Under the pieces are notes generated by a model that saw nothing but the letters and a program-made list of their open reading frames with translations, made no database searches and was not told where the DNA came from. Below are positions 1 through 5,452 of a DNA stretch of 6,479 bases, in pieces. Each line of letters opens with the position of its first letter. The stretch's first letter is position 1. The position numbers and the translations under genes were made by a program. The stretch is from Bacillota bacterium (GTDB lineage: Bacteria; Bacillota; Sulfobacillia; RBS10-35; JAJYVN01), in contig JAJYVN010000172.1 in assembly GCA_021791995.1 (NCBI GenBank), positions 1-6,479 on the forward strand, given 5' to 3'.

Positions 1-2877
1 CGGATCGGTGACGATGGCATCGAATCCGCCAACCACCACCTGCATTGATGATTGGCGCATTGGGCTGGGAGATGGCACATTCTTGGCAGCAATCAGCGTA
101 TGGTCCATTACCACCGTCGCCCAATTCATCGCACCAGCAAATCCACCGGCTGTGCTGGCCAGAGGATTAGTCTCACAGAAGTCCCATGTAATGGATAGCG
201 CAAAACGGGCGAACGTGCTTCGAATTGCCTCCAGCCCCATGATCCAACTACAGGATGCACTGCTATAGTCAGCCGTCTTATCGAGCATGAGTGTCAAATA
301 TGCTCTTATGGCCTCCCTCCATTCCGAGGGGCAGCCGCTATCAACCATTGCCCGACCTGCGGCGCGGCTCGTCGACACGAACGTCCCCAACGCTGCCAAT
401 TGACGGGGAGTGAACAGCTTTGAGAACTGGTCAACTCCATACTGAACACACCAGGTATTTCGTTTGGCGTCTTCGGTAATTGGTTCCGCCGGCACGCCGA
501 ATGGCACATCTTTGAACGCGGCCTGGATCTGTGCTTCACTGATTGCGGCCGCGGCCAGTTCATGTTCCGTCGGCAACCGATATTCTTTCCCAGCCTGCCC
601 GTCCACCACCACCGCCGTCATCACGCTGCCCAGCCGCCCGGCCTTCCCCTCCAGCCGAATATCCTCCATCGTGTTAATTGTGCCACAGCATGGGCATGTC
701 GCGCCAGACCGGCTCATGGTGCCCGCCCCGATGCGTTTGTCATGCTCTCGCTTTTGTGCCGCATTGCCTCCCTGCACCGGCGCATCCGTTTGAATGCTAA
801 AGCGTATGACCGCTCCTTGGCGGTCGGGAACCGGGGGTGTGACCGCTCCCTGACGGTCGCGGCTCGGACCAGCGCCCGAGCCACGACCCGTGCCCGAACC
901 GCGACCGTCAGGGAGCGGTAACCCCACCCCCGCCAACTCCGCCCCTTGCCGCTCGTTCACATACACGCACGTACTTTGCACCGCATCCATGTCCCACAGG
1001 TAGCGCGTGCTCCCATGGCGCGTCCACGCCCGGGTATCCGCGGGGAAAATCCCCGCTTCAACCATCCGGCGCGTGGCGTACGATTTAAAATCATTCATAA
1101 CGCGTTCCGGCGCGGCCGGAGCCGCAACCACAGCGTGCACATGGTTGATGCGAACATTCACCGCGTACAGTTCCCACCCGCGATGCTTGCACACCTCGCG
1201 GATGGCTCGCTCAATCGCATCACGCTGGGATCCGTCGAAATGGACGGGCATGCGCTTGAGTCGCCGAAATTCCGCCTGCGCCCGTGCCTCGTCCTCATCC
1301 AGCGGCGCCGTACCGGGAACGTTGTGGGTGCGATCGACAGAGCCGGCCTCGTCGCCGTGCAACCAGGTGCCGTAGGCGGTAAACGTGATGAAATACGCGC
1401 GTGGATAGGACGAGGCCGCTCCCTGACGGTCGGGGTCTGGGGGTGGGACCGCTCCTTGGCGGTCGGGAACCGGGGGTATGACCGCTCCCTGGCGGTCGGG
1501 GACCGGGGGTATGACCGCTCCCTGACGGTCGCGGCTCGGACCAGCGCCCGAGCCACGACCCGTGCCCGAACCGCAACCGGTGTCCGAACCGCAACCGGTG
1601 TCCGAGCCGCGCCCGTCAGGAAGCGGACCGTCCGGAAGCGCAAACCCCACCTCCTCCCCCACCACCTCCATCGCCAGCAGCACGCGTTTGCGGTCTTTCT
1701 TGCATAACCACCGCGTTTTCAGCAACGGCAATTCCACCCGGCAGTTTTTACATTTCACCGTCCGCGCCCACAGGTACGCCACTGTCGGCTTGGCCACCCA
1801 GCGCGGATTGCGTTTGTCGGCCAGGTAATCCTTTGAGAATTCCGCGTTCAGCGCATCGATGTCCGGCGTGCCATCATCTTTCAGCGGCACCAGTTTCAGG
1901 CTGCCATCCGAGCCGCGACCAATTTCCGAGCCGCGACCGTCAGGGAGCGGCCTCCTTGATCCTTTCACCTCCGGCTCGAATTCCGCATGGGTCGGATAAA
2001 ACCGCGCCAGCTCCCGCCGGGCCTTATCCAGCACCCACTGGCCCCACGCCCGCACGTGCCAGGCCAGATCGGCATCGGGGCATACCGCTCCGTTACCGTC
2101 GCGGCTCGGATCAATTCCGCAACTGCTTTCTAATCCACGACCGCCATCCGAGCCGCGACCAATTTCCGAGCCGCGAACAATTTCTGAGCCGCGACCGTGA
2201 GGGAGCGGCACACCACCGTGCCCTGCGCCATCAAAAAGCCCACCCACCGGCCTGCGCCCCGCGCTGCGGGGATTCACCTTGTAAAACCCCTCCATAAACT
2301 CTTGGTTCTTGAGGATGAACTCCGGCAACGGCCAAGTCTTGCCGGCAAATTTCTGCGGATATTCCAGCGTGCATTTCAGTATGAACCACGCCACCGGGTT
2401 GATATCCACGGCCGTGGCTTCGCACCCCAGCCGCATCGCCTCCAGCGGAATCGCGCCACCGCCGGCAAATGGGTCCAGAACTTTGGGCGCTCTTCCGCCG
2501 TACGCTTTCTTGATTTCTCGTCGGAACCATTCCAGATCGGCTGCATTTTCCGTTTCCCGGCCCCAATGCAGAATGCCGCCCTCGGTTTCCTCCTTCACCC
2601 GTTCCACGGTTTGCCCATTGGGCGTCTTTTTCCGTTCGATCCTTTTGACGACCCGCCCGCCGATTTTTTCGCAAAGCTCGCGCCGCTTCTCCGGCGTGCC
2701 GGGATCAGGCAACAGGGTGGCGATCAACGCCGCCCGGCACGCCGCCAAAGGCCGCCGTGCCGGCCAGATATGCAGCGTGGAGATGTGCCCATGGCGGACG
2801 TTCTTCTCGTGGACAGAGTCCAGCGAAGTCTGCTTCAGCGGGAATGCGTATTCAATAAGTCGGGGAAAATCGGTCAT
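1..2877 (-). CDS. DUF1156-type DNA methyltransferase with in-frame RAYT and REP insertions (3' end beyond window)
   Basis: This is a probable adenine-specific DNA methyltransferase of the DUF1156 family, acting on cytoplasmic DNA. The frame is open for 959 codons from ATG at 2877 to the window edge. Visible parts in order: the DUF1156 N-terminal segment (residues 7-60, with RHGHISTLHIW and ARRPLAACRA); the SAM-binding motif LDPFAGGG at 134-141 followed by DINP at 158-161; the WVLDKARRELARFYP helix (281-295); PTVAYLWARTVKC (364-376) with a CxxC pair at 376/379; CPCCGT at 728-733; LFTPRQLAALGTF at 821-833; and VTDP at 956-959, the first half of a DPPY motif cut by the window edge. In-frame REP islands lie at about 223-264, 309-324, 417-487 and 654-690, with a transposase domain at 491-647. 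The start overlaps the stop of the Abi_C gene (ATGA). Family identity is very likely; specificity and activity of the interrupted protein are unknown. Published DUF1156 genes often sit in defence loci. Confidence 0.9.
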   Translation of the reverse strand, partial: MTDFPRLIEYAFPLKQTSLDSVHEKNVRHGHISTLHIWPARRPLAACRAALIATLLPDPGTPEKRRELCEKIGGRVVKRIERKKTPNGQTVERVKEETEGGILHWGRETENAADLEWFRREIKKAYGGRAPKVLDPFAGGGAIPLEAMRLGCEATAVDINPVAWFILKCTLEYPQKFAGKTWPLPEFILKNQEFMEGFYKVNPRSAGRRPVGGLFDGAGHGGVPLPHGRGSEIVRGSEIGRGSDGGRGLESSCGIDPSRDGNGAVCPDADLAWHVRAWGQWVLDKARRELARFYPTHAEFEPEVKGSRRPLPDGRGSEIGRGSDGSLKLVPLKDDGTPDIDALNAEFSKDYLADKRNPRWVAKPTVAYLWARTVKCKNCRVELPLLKTRWLCKKDRKRVLLAMEVVGEEVGFALPDGPLPDGRGSDTGCGSDTGCGSGTGRGSGAGPSRDRQGAVIPPVPDRQGAVIPPVPDRQGAVPPPDPDRQGAASSYPRAYFITFTAYGTWLHGDEAGSVDRTHNVPGTAPLDEDEARAQAEFRRLKRMPVHFDGSQRDAIERAIREVCKHRGWELYAVNVRINHVHAVVAAPAAPERVMNDFKSYATRRMVEAGIFPADTRAWTRHGSTRYLWDMDAVQSTCVYVNERQGAELAGVGLPLPDGRGSGTGRGSGAGPSRDRQGAVTPPVPDRQGAVIRFSIQTDAPVQGGNAAQKREHDKRIGAGTMSRSGATCPCCGTINTMEDIRLEGKAGRLGSVMTAVVVDGQAGKEYRLPTEHELAAAAISEAQIQAAFKDVPFGVPAEPITEDAKRNTWCVQYGVDQFSKLFTPRQLAALGTFVSTSRAAGRAMVDSGCPSEWREAIRAYLTLMLDKTADYSSASCSWIMGLEAIRSTFARFALSITWDFCETNPLASTAGGFAGAMNWATVVMDHTLIAAKNVPSPSPMRQSSMQVVVGGFDAIVTDP
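805..902. repeat. 98-base direct repeat, copy A (partner 1477-1574)
   Basis: Copy A matches 1477-1574 at 95 of 98 positions by direct reading; the last 62 bases (841-902 against 1513-1574) are identical. The offset is 672 bases, exactly 224 codons. The two copies bracket the transposase domain in the same orientation. Confidence 0.85.
805..918. repeat. REP island 1 (left flank of RAYT) with large inverted repeat
   Basis: The island holds one 33-base tandem unit (808-840) followed by an inverted repeat. Its arms, 843-867 and 894-918, are 25 bases each and complementary with a single mismatch; the 26-base loop is itself rich in ccgag/cgggc pairs. On the coding strand the two arms translate as PLPDGRGSG and SRDRQGAV. 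The bases 805-902 recur as a direct repeat in island 2. Confidence 0.85.
937..1407 (-). other. RAYT (Y1/HUH transposase) domain encoded within the methyltransferase frame
   Basis: Residues 491-647 of the fused protein form a full-length REP-associated tyrosine transposase domain. It opens with the typical beta strand and loop YFITFTAYGTWLHGDE (495-510), followed by the GSVDRTHNVPGT region (512-523). The metal-binding HUH motif is NHVHAVV, with H579 and H581. The next helix is MNDFKSYATRRM (594-605), then WTRHGSTRYLW (618-628). The likely nucleophilic tyrosine is Y639 in CVYVNERQG. Spacing from HUH to Tyr (58 residues) suits single-tyrosine transposases. No in-frame ATG, GTG or TTG lies within about 80 codons upstream of the domain, and no stop follows it, so it can be translated only as part of the methyltransferase. 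All catalytic residues appear present, so it does not look like a decayed remnant. Confidence 0.85.
1414..1512. repeat. 33-base tandem repeats (three units, plus one at 808-840)
   Basis: Units start at 1414, 1447 and 1480, and a fourth partial unit leads into the palindrome at 1513. Each begins gaccgctcc (first unit ggccgctcc) and runs through cggtcggg to a ggggg tract. The period of 33 bases equals 11 codons, so copy number can change without shifting the host frame. The encoded repeat is IPPVPDRQGAV, with small variations. A single related unit lies at 808-840. Confidence 0.85.
1477..1574. repeat. 98-base direct repeat, copy B (partner 805-902)
   Basis: This is the second copy of the repeat flanking the RAYT. 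The three differences from copy A all lie in the 33-base tandem unit. After 1574 the copies diverge because copy B continues into the 18-base tandem expansion, while copy A goes directly to the closing palindrome arm. Confidence 0.85.
1566..1601. repeat. 18-base tandem repeat, two exact units
   Basis: The unit ccgaaccgcaaccggtgt occurs at 1566-1583 and 1584-1601, and a diverged third start follows at 1602. It encodes two copies of a six-residue unit (DTGCGS) on the minus strand. Island 1 lacks this expansion, so it is a later duplication in island 2 or a loss in island 1. Confidence 0.8.
1903..1952. repeat. REP island 3 within the methyltransferase gene (no transposase)
   Basis: This short island reads, on the coding strand, as PLPDGRGSEIGRGSDG (residues 309-324). 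It lies between the FYPTHAEFEPEVKG segment and SLKLVPLKDDG, in what should be a surface loop. Bases 1903-1936 are identical to 2143-2176 in island 4, so the two islands share origin. No transposase is associated. Confidence 0.8.
2082..2209. repeat. REP island 4 within the methyltransferase gene (no transposase)
   Basis: A more degenerate palindromic island: its outer arms are the ccgctccgttaccgtcgcgg start at 2085 and the ccgcgaccgtgagggagcgg end near 2208. Between them are three tandem-like ccgag/ctgag-ccgcga blocks. It encodes GRGSEIVRGSEIGRGSDGG and then PSRDGNGAV (about residues 223-265). It separates the FYKVNPRSAG region from the WVLDKARRELARFYP helix. The divergence of its arms suggests it is older than islands 1 and 2. 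Confidence 0.75.
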
Positions 2878-3707
2878 AGTCCCTTCTTTTGCTTCAACGT
2901 TCGAAGTAGTAGATCACCGACAACGCCCATCACCTGCGTCGCATGTCGAGCCTCCTCTGGCGTGACTGTCGGCAGCCATGGATGGCCGTGGCCGGTGCCT
3001 TGTTTGTTTCTTAGCGTATTGACGGCACACGCGGCGTCATAAAGAGCACGCTGGAGTCGATGTTGAGGTGTTTCACCGTTGGCCATAGCGTCGGCAGGCG
3101 TCTTCAGATCGAGTGCTACGAACGCCTGGCCAAGGGCTGCGGGGAAGTTTTGCGGCGGATTGGCCGTGCTCCAGCATTCCCGGAGTACGTGCGCCGCAAT
3201 CGCCTCCAGAAGATCTTTACCTGTGCCGACAACCAACGCGGCGTCCTCCACTCCTCTTTGGGCACGGCGCACGTACGTGGCGAGAGCTTCGGTAAGCTCT
3301 GTCCCCGAGAGCGAGTCCAGGGCAACAGGTTGAATTTCCCCATCAGACGTGAGCAAAAAGCCTTCGGATGCCATCGATTCACGGAGGCTCGTGATGGGGT
3401 CCGCCCCGACAAAGTTTGCTGAGTCAGGCCGGAACCCTCCGCACGATCGGATCACGGCGACCAGTTGGCCAACAAAGCGGCACCCGTTCTCAAACGAGTT
3501 CTCAATCGCCCACATCAACACCGCTCGGACGCGCTTCGCCTTACCGACCGTCTGTCCTTGGGATTTTGGATCACCGCTATTCAAGTGGCACTGGGCGATA
3601 CAGAACTCAATGTCAGAATGGCTCGGATCGCGCCGGTCCACCTGCGAGTCATCCACCATGCGCGCCAGCGCGTGCGTAACTGTGTCCGTTAGCGGCGGCG
3701 GTATCAC
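2874..3707 (-). CDS. Abi_C (abortive infection C-terminal domain) protein, candidate HEPN RNase
   Basis: This 277-residue protein is of the abortive-infection Abi_C type, which normally has about this length. The N-terminal half (1-140) is a helical region without a motif I can name. The conserved part starts at YVRRAQRGVEDAALVVGTGKDLLEA (145-169) and runs to the C-terminus. It contains the segment AVNTLRNKQGTGHG (228-241), where R233, N234 and H240 form an R-N-x5-H pattern matching the HEPN ribonuclease signature. The likely role is growth arrest or RNA cleavage on infection, inferred from family. The start is GTG at 3707, chosen because GGGAGG lies 5 bases upstream (3718-3713) and the GTGA overlaps the stop of the preceding MBL gene. 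Its own stop overlaps the methyltransferase start as ATGA, so the two may be produced at matched levels, perhaps as toxin-like effector and modification partner. Confidence 0.82.
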   Translation of the reverse strand: MIPPPLTDTVTHALARMVDDSQVDRRDPSHSDIEFCIAQCHLNSGDPKSQGQTVGKAKRVRAVLMWAIENSFENGCRFVGQLVAVIRSCGGFRPDSANFVGADPITSLRESMASEGFLLTSDGEIQPVALDSLSGTELTEALATYVRRAQRGVEDAALVVGTGKDLLEAIAAHVLRECWSTANPPQNFPAALGQAFVALDLKTPADAMANGETPQHRLQRALYDAACAVNTLRNKQGTGHGHPWLPTVTPEEARHATQVMGVVGDLLLRTLKQKKGL

Positions 3708-4741
3708 GCGTTCCTCCCACTACGCTCCGGCAACCGAGGTTTCTCAACGGTGCCAATGTACGTGGCACCGTTGAGCGTCTTCCTAACGTCGTGAGTGGAA
3801 AGGCCCTTTGCAAAGCTGAGGTTCTCAGCGTAGACATCGACACCTTCGTTCGTCGCATCGAGCACGATGTTGCCGGCCTGGTTGCTCGTGAGGTACGGTA
3901 GGTTTCGGTTGTTCCAGGCGTCGTAGGCGAGGTGCTCGGATTCCGCACAGCCGAACAAGGTGATGGCCGGATTCAGCGTGTCGAGGAAGTCGTAGCAGCG
4001 GTCGGAATCGCGGCCGTGGTGCGGCGCGATCAGCACTGCACATTTGTGGACGGCCGCCTTATGGTGGCTGATGATATATTCCCATGTGTTGTCGTGGGCG
4101 TCTCCTCCGAAGATAATCTTGCCGCCGCAGGTTCTGTAAACGAGAACGTACGAACCGTCATTCGGATCCTCGCTCTTGTTGGCGTGCTGAACGAGTGCAG
4201 CGTTGGGGGCCACAACGGATAGGTAGTCGCCCTCGTCATCCGGGTCACCCGGGTCGCCCTTGTTTGCAAATTGAAATTGGCTACCCGCCCGTGGGTGAAC
4301 CACAGTGAGATCAGAAACGTGGCCATCACGCAGCAACTCGTATTGGCCCCAATCTTCTTCACGGTACGGACCGTTGTCGCCAAAATCAGGCTTGTCCCTT
4401 CGTACCCCTGAATCCCAGAAATTGAAAATGCTGACCTCATCGCATAACGCTTTAATCCCGTCCATATGGTCCATGTCTGGGTGCGTCAGAATAAAGCGGA
4501 AAATGCTGCACCCGATATTGTCGACAAGATACTGCAGGGGATTTGTCAGGTGGTCCCGCATCTTAAAGTCTCCACGGGGCTTGTTTATTGAGGAGAGGGC
4601 CTCGGCCGCAAAATGTGTTTCCGTCCTCTCGCGGCGCACGGGGCTCCCGTTGCAGATGTCAATGAGGGAGACCCTGCCACTCCCGTGTTGGATGATCGAA
4701 CACGCACCATTACCCACATTTAGGAAATGTACCCGTGGCAT
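3704..4741 (-). CDS. ComEC/Rec2-like metallo-beta-lactamase fold hydrolase B
   Basis: This soluble 345-residue MBL-fold hydrolase resembles the detached MBL domain of ComEC/Rec2. It starts with MPRVHFLNVGNGACSII, the usual first strand and loop of this subfamily. Metal ligands: H87, D89, D91 and H92 in THPDMDH; D214 in FGGDAHD; and H241/H242 in APHHGRDSD. An acidic insert (DPGDPDDEGD, 163-172) follows the NFWD segment. The C-terminal 35 residues are extra to the fold. No signal peptide or membrane helix is seen. I chose ATG at 4741 over the upstream ATG at 4954 because the fold begins there, GGAG lies 7 bases upstream (4752-4749), and the start forms TAATG with the membrane-protein stop; the longer frame overlaps that gene. 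The substrate is unknown: nucleic acid or nucleotide phosphodiester is plausible for the family. Confidence 0.88.
   Translation of the reverse strand: MPRVHFLNVGNGACSIIQHGSGRVSLIDICNGSPVRRERTETHFAAEALSSINKPRGDFKMRDHLTNPLQYLVDNIGCSIFRFILTHPDMDHMDGIKALCDEVSIFNFWDSGVRRDKPDFGDNGPYREEDWGQYELLRDGHVSDLTVVHPRAGSQFQFANKGDPGDPDDEGDYLSVVAPNAALVQHANKSEDPNDGSYVLVYRTCGGKIIFGGDAHDNTWEYIISHHKAAVHKCAVLIAPHHGRDSDRCYDFLDTLNPAITLFGCAESEHLAYDAWNNRNLPYLTSNQAGNIVLDATNEGVDVYAENLSFAKGLSTHDVRKTLNGATYIGTVEKPRLPERSGRNA
3713..3718 (-). promoter_or_regulatory. Ribosome binding site for the Abi_C gene (GTG start)
   Basis: GGGAGG lies 5 bases before GTG at 3707, within the end of the MBL gene. It supports a GTG start with a GTGA stop-start overlap. 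Confidence 0.65.
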
Positions 4742-5406
4742 TACGTGACTCCAATCTGGCCAGAACGCGTCGTCGCTGGTAACTGGAGATACTGCACGAA
4801 TAGCTCGCGACCATAGCGGACGCCAAACCGATGCATGCGATACACAGCTAGCGCCATAAGAAGTGCCAGCACGAGTTCGATATTCCACTCCCACCAATGC
4901 ACGACGGTCGATCCTGCAAGCAGCAACAGTAAGGCAGCCGCGATGCCTCTGCACAGGCCGTAGTTACCATTGAAAATGTCCACGCGAGCGCTCCGGTTGG
5001 CAGCTGCTACCGCAGCATAGATTTGCCGAGTAATCACGTACCAATGCTTGTTCGTCGCATGGGATAGGGTGAAAGAGGAATCATTGATAATCTCTCGCAC
5101 GCGAGACTGAACCAGTTCCCGTTGCGCAGGGGCTACGATTTCGCGTTTGCCGGTTCTGATCCAGTCGGTCGGCATCCCACCCCAGAGCCGCCACCACACT
5201 GCCTCGACCCCGTTTCCGATCGCCTGGAGAAGCTGGCCCGCAACATAAGCAAGGATCAATCCAACGCCGAGGCTTCCCAAGGACACGTCTGCAATGCCTA
5301 ACAGTTCCTTACCGCGATCAGGAAAGAACAGCGCAACGATGCCCACGACCAGCACCATACCCGGAGCGATTACCCCCGCAGTCCCGTAAAAATCGAATTC
5401 TTTCAT
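4741..5406 (-). CDS. Four-helix integral membrane protein, unknown family
   Basis: I do not recognise the family of this 221-residue protein. Hydrophobic stretches at about 10-28, 44-64, 153-172 and 174-191 predict four membrane helices in two hairpins. They are separated by a polar segment of about 85 residues (68-152) that contains a basic/helical region (PAQRELVQSRVREIIND) and RQIYAAVAAANRSARVDIFNGNYG. The tail after 191 is basic (MHRFGVRYGR) and probably cytoplasmic. It lies between the two MBL genes, 46 bases after the first and overlapping the second by one base, so it may be a membrane anchor or pore that works with them. ATG at 5406 is supported by GAGG 8 bases upstream (5418-5415). 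A pore-forming effector role is only an inference from topology and context. Confidence 0.8.
   Translation of the reverse strand: MKEFDFYGTAGVIAPGMVLVVGIVALFFPDRGKELLGIADVSLGSLGVGLILAYVAGQLLQAIGNGVEAVWWRLWGGMPTDWIRTGKREIVAPAQRELVQSRVREIINDSSFTLSHATNKHWYVITRQIYAAVAAANRSARVDIFNGNYGLCRGIAAALLLLLAGSTVVHWWEWNIELVLALLMALAVYRMHRFGVRYGRELFVQYLQLPATTRSGQIGVT
4749..4752 (-). promoter_or_regulatory. Ribosome binding site for MBL gene B
   Basis: GGAG lies 7 bases before the ATG at 4741, within the last codons of the membrane-protein gene. It decides between this start and the longer frame from 4954. Confidence 0.65.
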
Positions 5407-5414
5407 GGCCTATG

Positions 5415-5418
5415 CCTC
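5415..5418 (-). promoter_or_regulatory. Ribosome binding site for the membrane protein gene
   Basis: GAGG lies 8 bases before the ATG at 5406, inside the only intergenic gap (5407-5452). Nothing else is visible in that gap; I see no terminator hairpin or convincing promoter. Confidence 0.55.
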
Positions 5419-5452
5419 ATTTTAATTACTCCCCAGGAGGGACTCGTGCCAG

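Larger units (their letters stand above)
805..1628 (-). mobile_element. REP-RAYT cassette inserted in frame in the methyltransferase gene
   Basis: This is an apparent REP/RAYT unit: a Y1 transposase coding segment bounded by palindromic GC-rich repeats on both sides (805-918 and 1414-1628). It sits between the methyltransferase segment ending near VVGEEVGFAL (residues 405-414) and the segment resuming at about IRFSIQTDAPVQGG (691-704), just before the CPCCGT cluster. The boundaries are inferred from where repeat sequence stops. No target-site duplication is visible, which fits IS200/IS605-like and RAYT chemistry. The insertion leaves the host frame open on both sides. In the RAYT family, the protein is thought to mobilise or maintain REP palindromes; whether this copy is active cannot be told from the sequence. 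Confidence 0.8.
1414..1628. repeat. REP island 2 (right flank of RAYT)
   Basis: From low to high coordinate the island has three 33-base tandem units, then an inverted repeat whose arms are 1513-1539 and 1602-1626. The loop contains two exact 18-base units. On the coding strand it gives GRGSD/TGCGS runs followed by repeated PDRQGAV blocks. It ends right beside the transposase domain start (1407). Confidence 0.85.

Noticed and set aside
1414..1628. CRISPR-like array because of regularly spaced repeats
   Set aside because: The 33-base units abut one another without unique spacers, are palindromic REP-type sequence, and lie inside an open coding frame.
946..1707. Long plus-strand frame of 253 codons
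   Set aside because: It runs antisense through the repeats and the RAYT domain, where GC-rich sequence keeps several frames open. Its translation shows no domain, whereas the opposite strand has the clear transposase motifs.
1..2877. Treating the methyltransferase as a pseudogene broken by insertions
   Set aside because: All 959 codons read through without a stop or frameshift, and family motifs are intact on both sides of every insertion. Loss of function is possible but the sequence does not show it.
2197..3042. Long plus-strand frame of 281 codons
   Set aside because: It is antisense to the conserved N-terminal third of the methyltransferase, including the LDPFAGGG motif, and extends into the Abi_C gene. 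No recognisable protein features.
4742..4954. Longer version of MBL gene B starting at ATG 4954
   Set aside because: The extra 71 residues overlap the membrane-protein gene in another frame, look like low-complexity shadow translation, and precede the true MBL first strand. The ATG at 4741 has its own GGAG and a TAATG junction.
5407..5452. Terminator or promoter in the gap between MBL gene A and the membrane protein gene
   Set aside because: The 46-base gap has no stem-loop with a T-run and no convincing -35/-10 pair on the minus strand; only a GAGG ribosome site is supportable.
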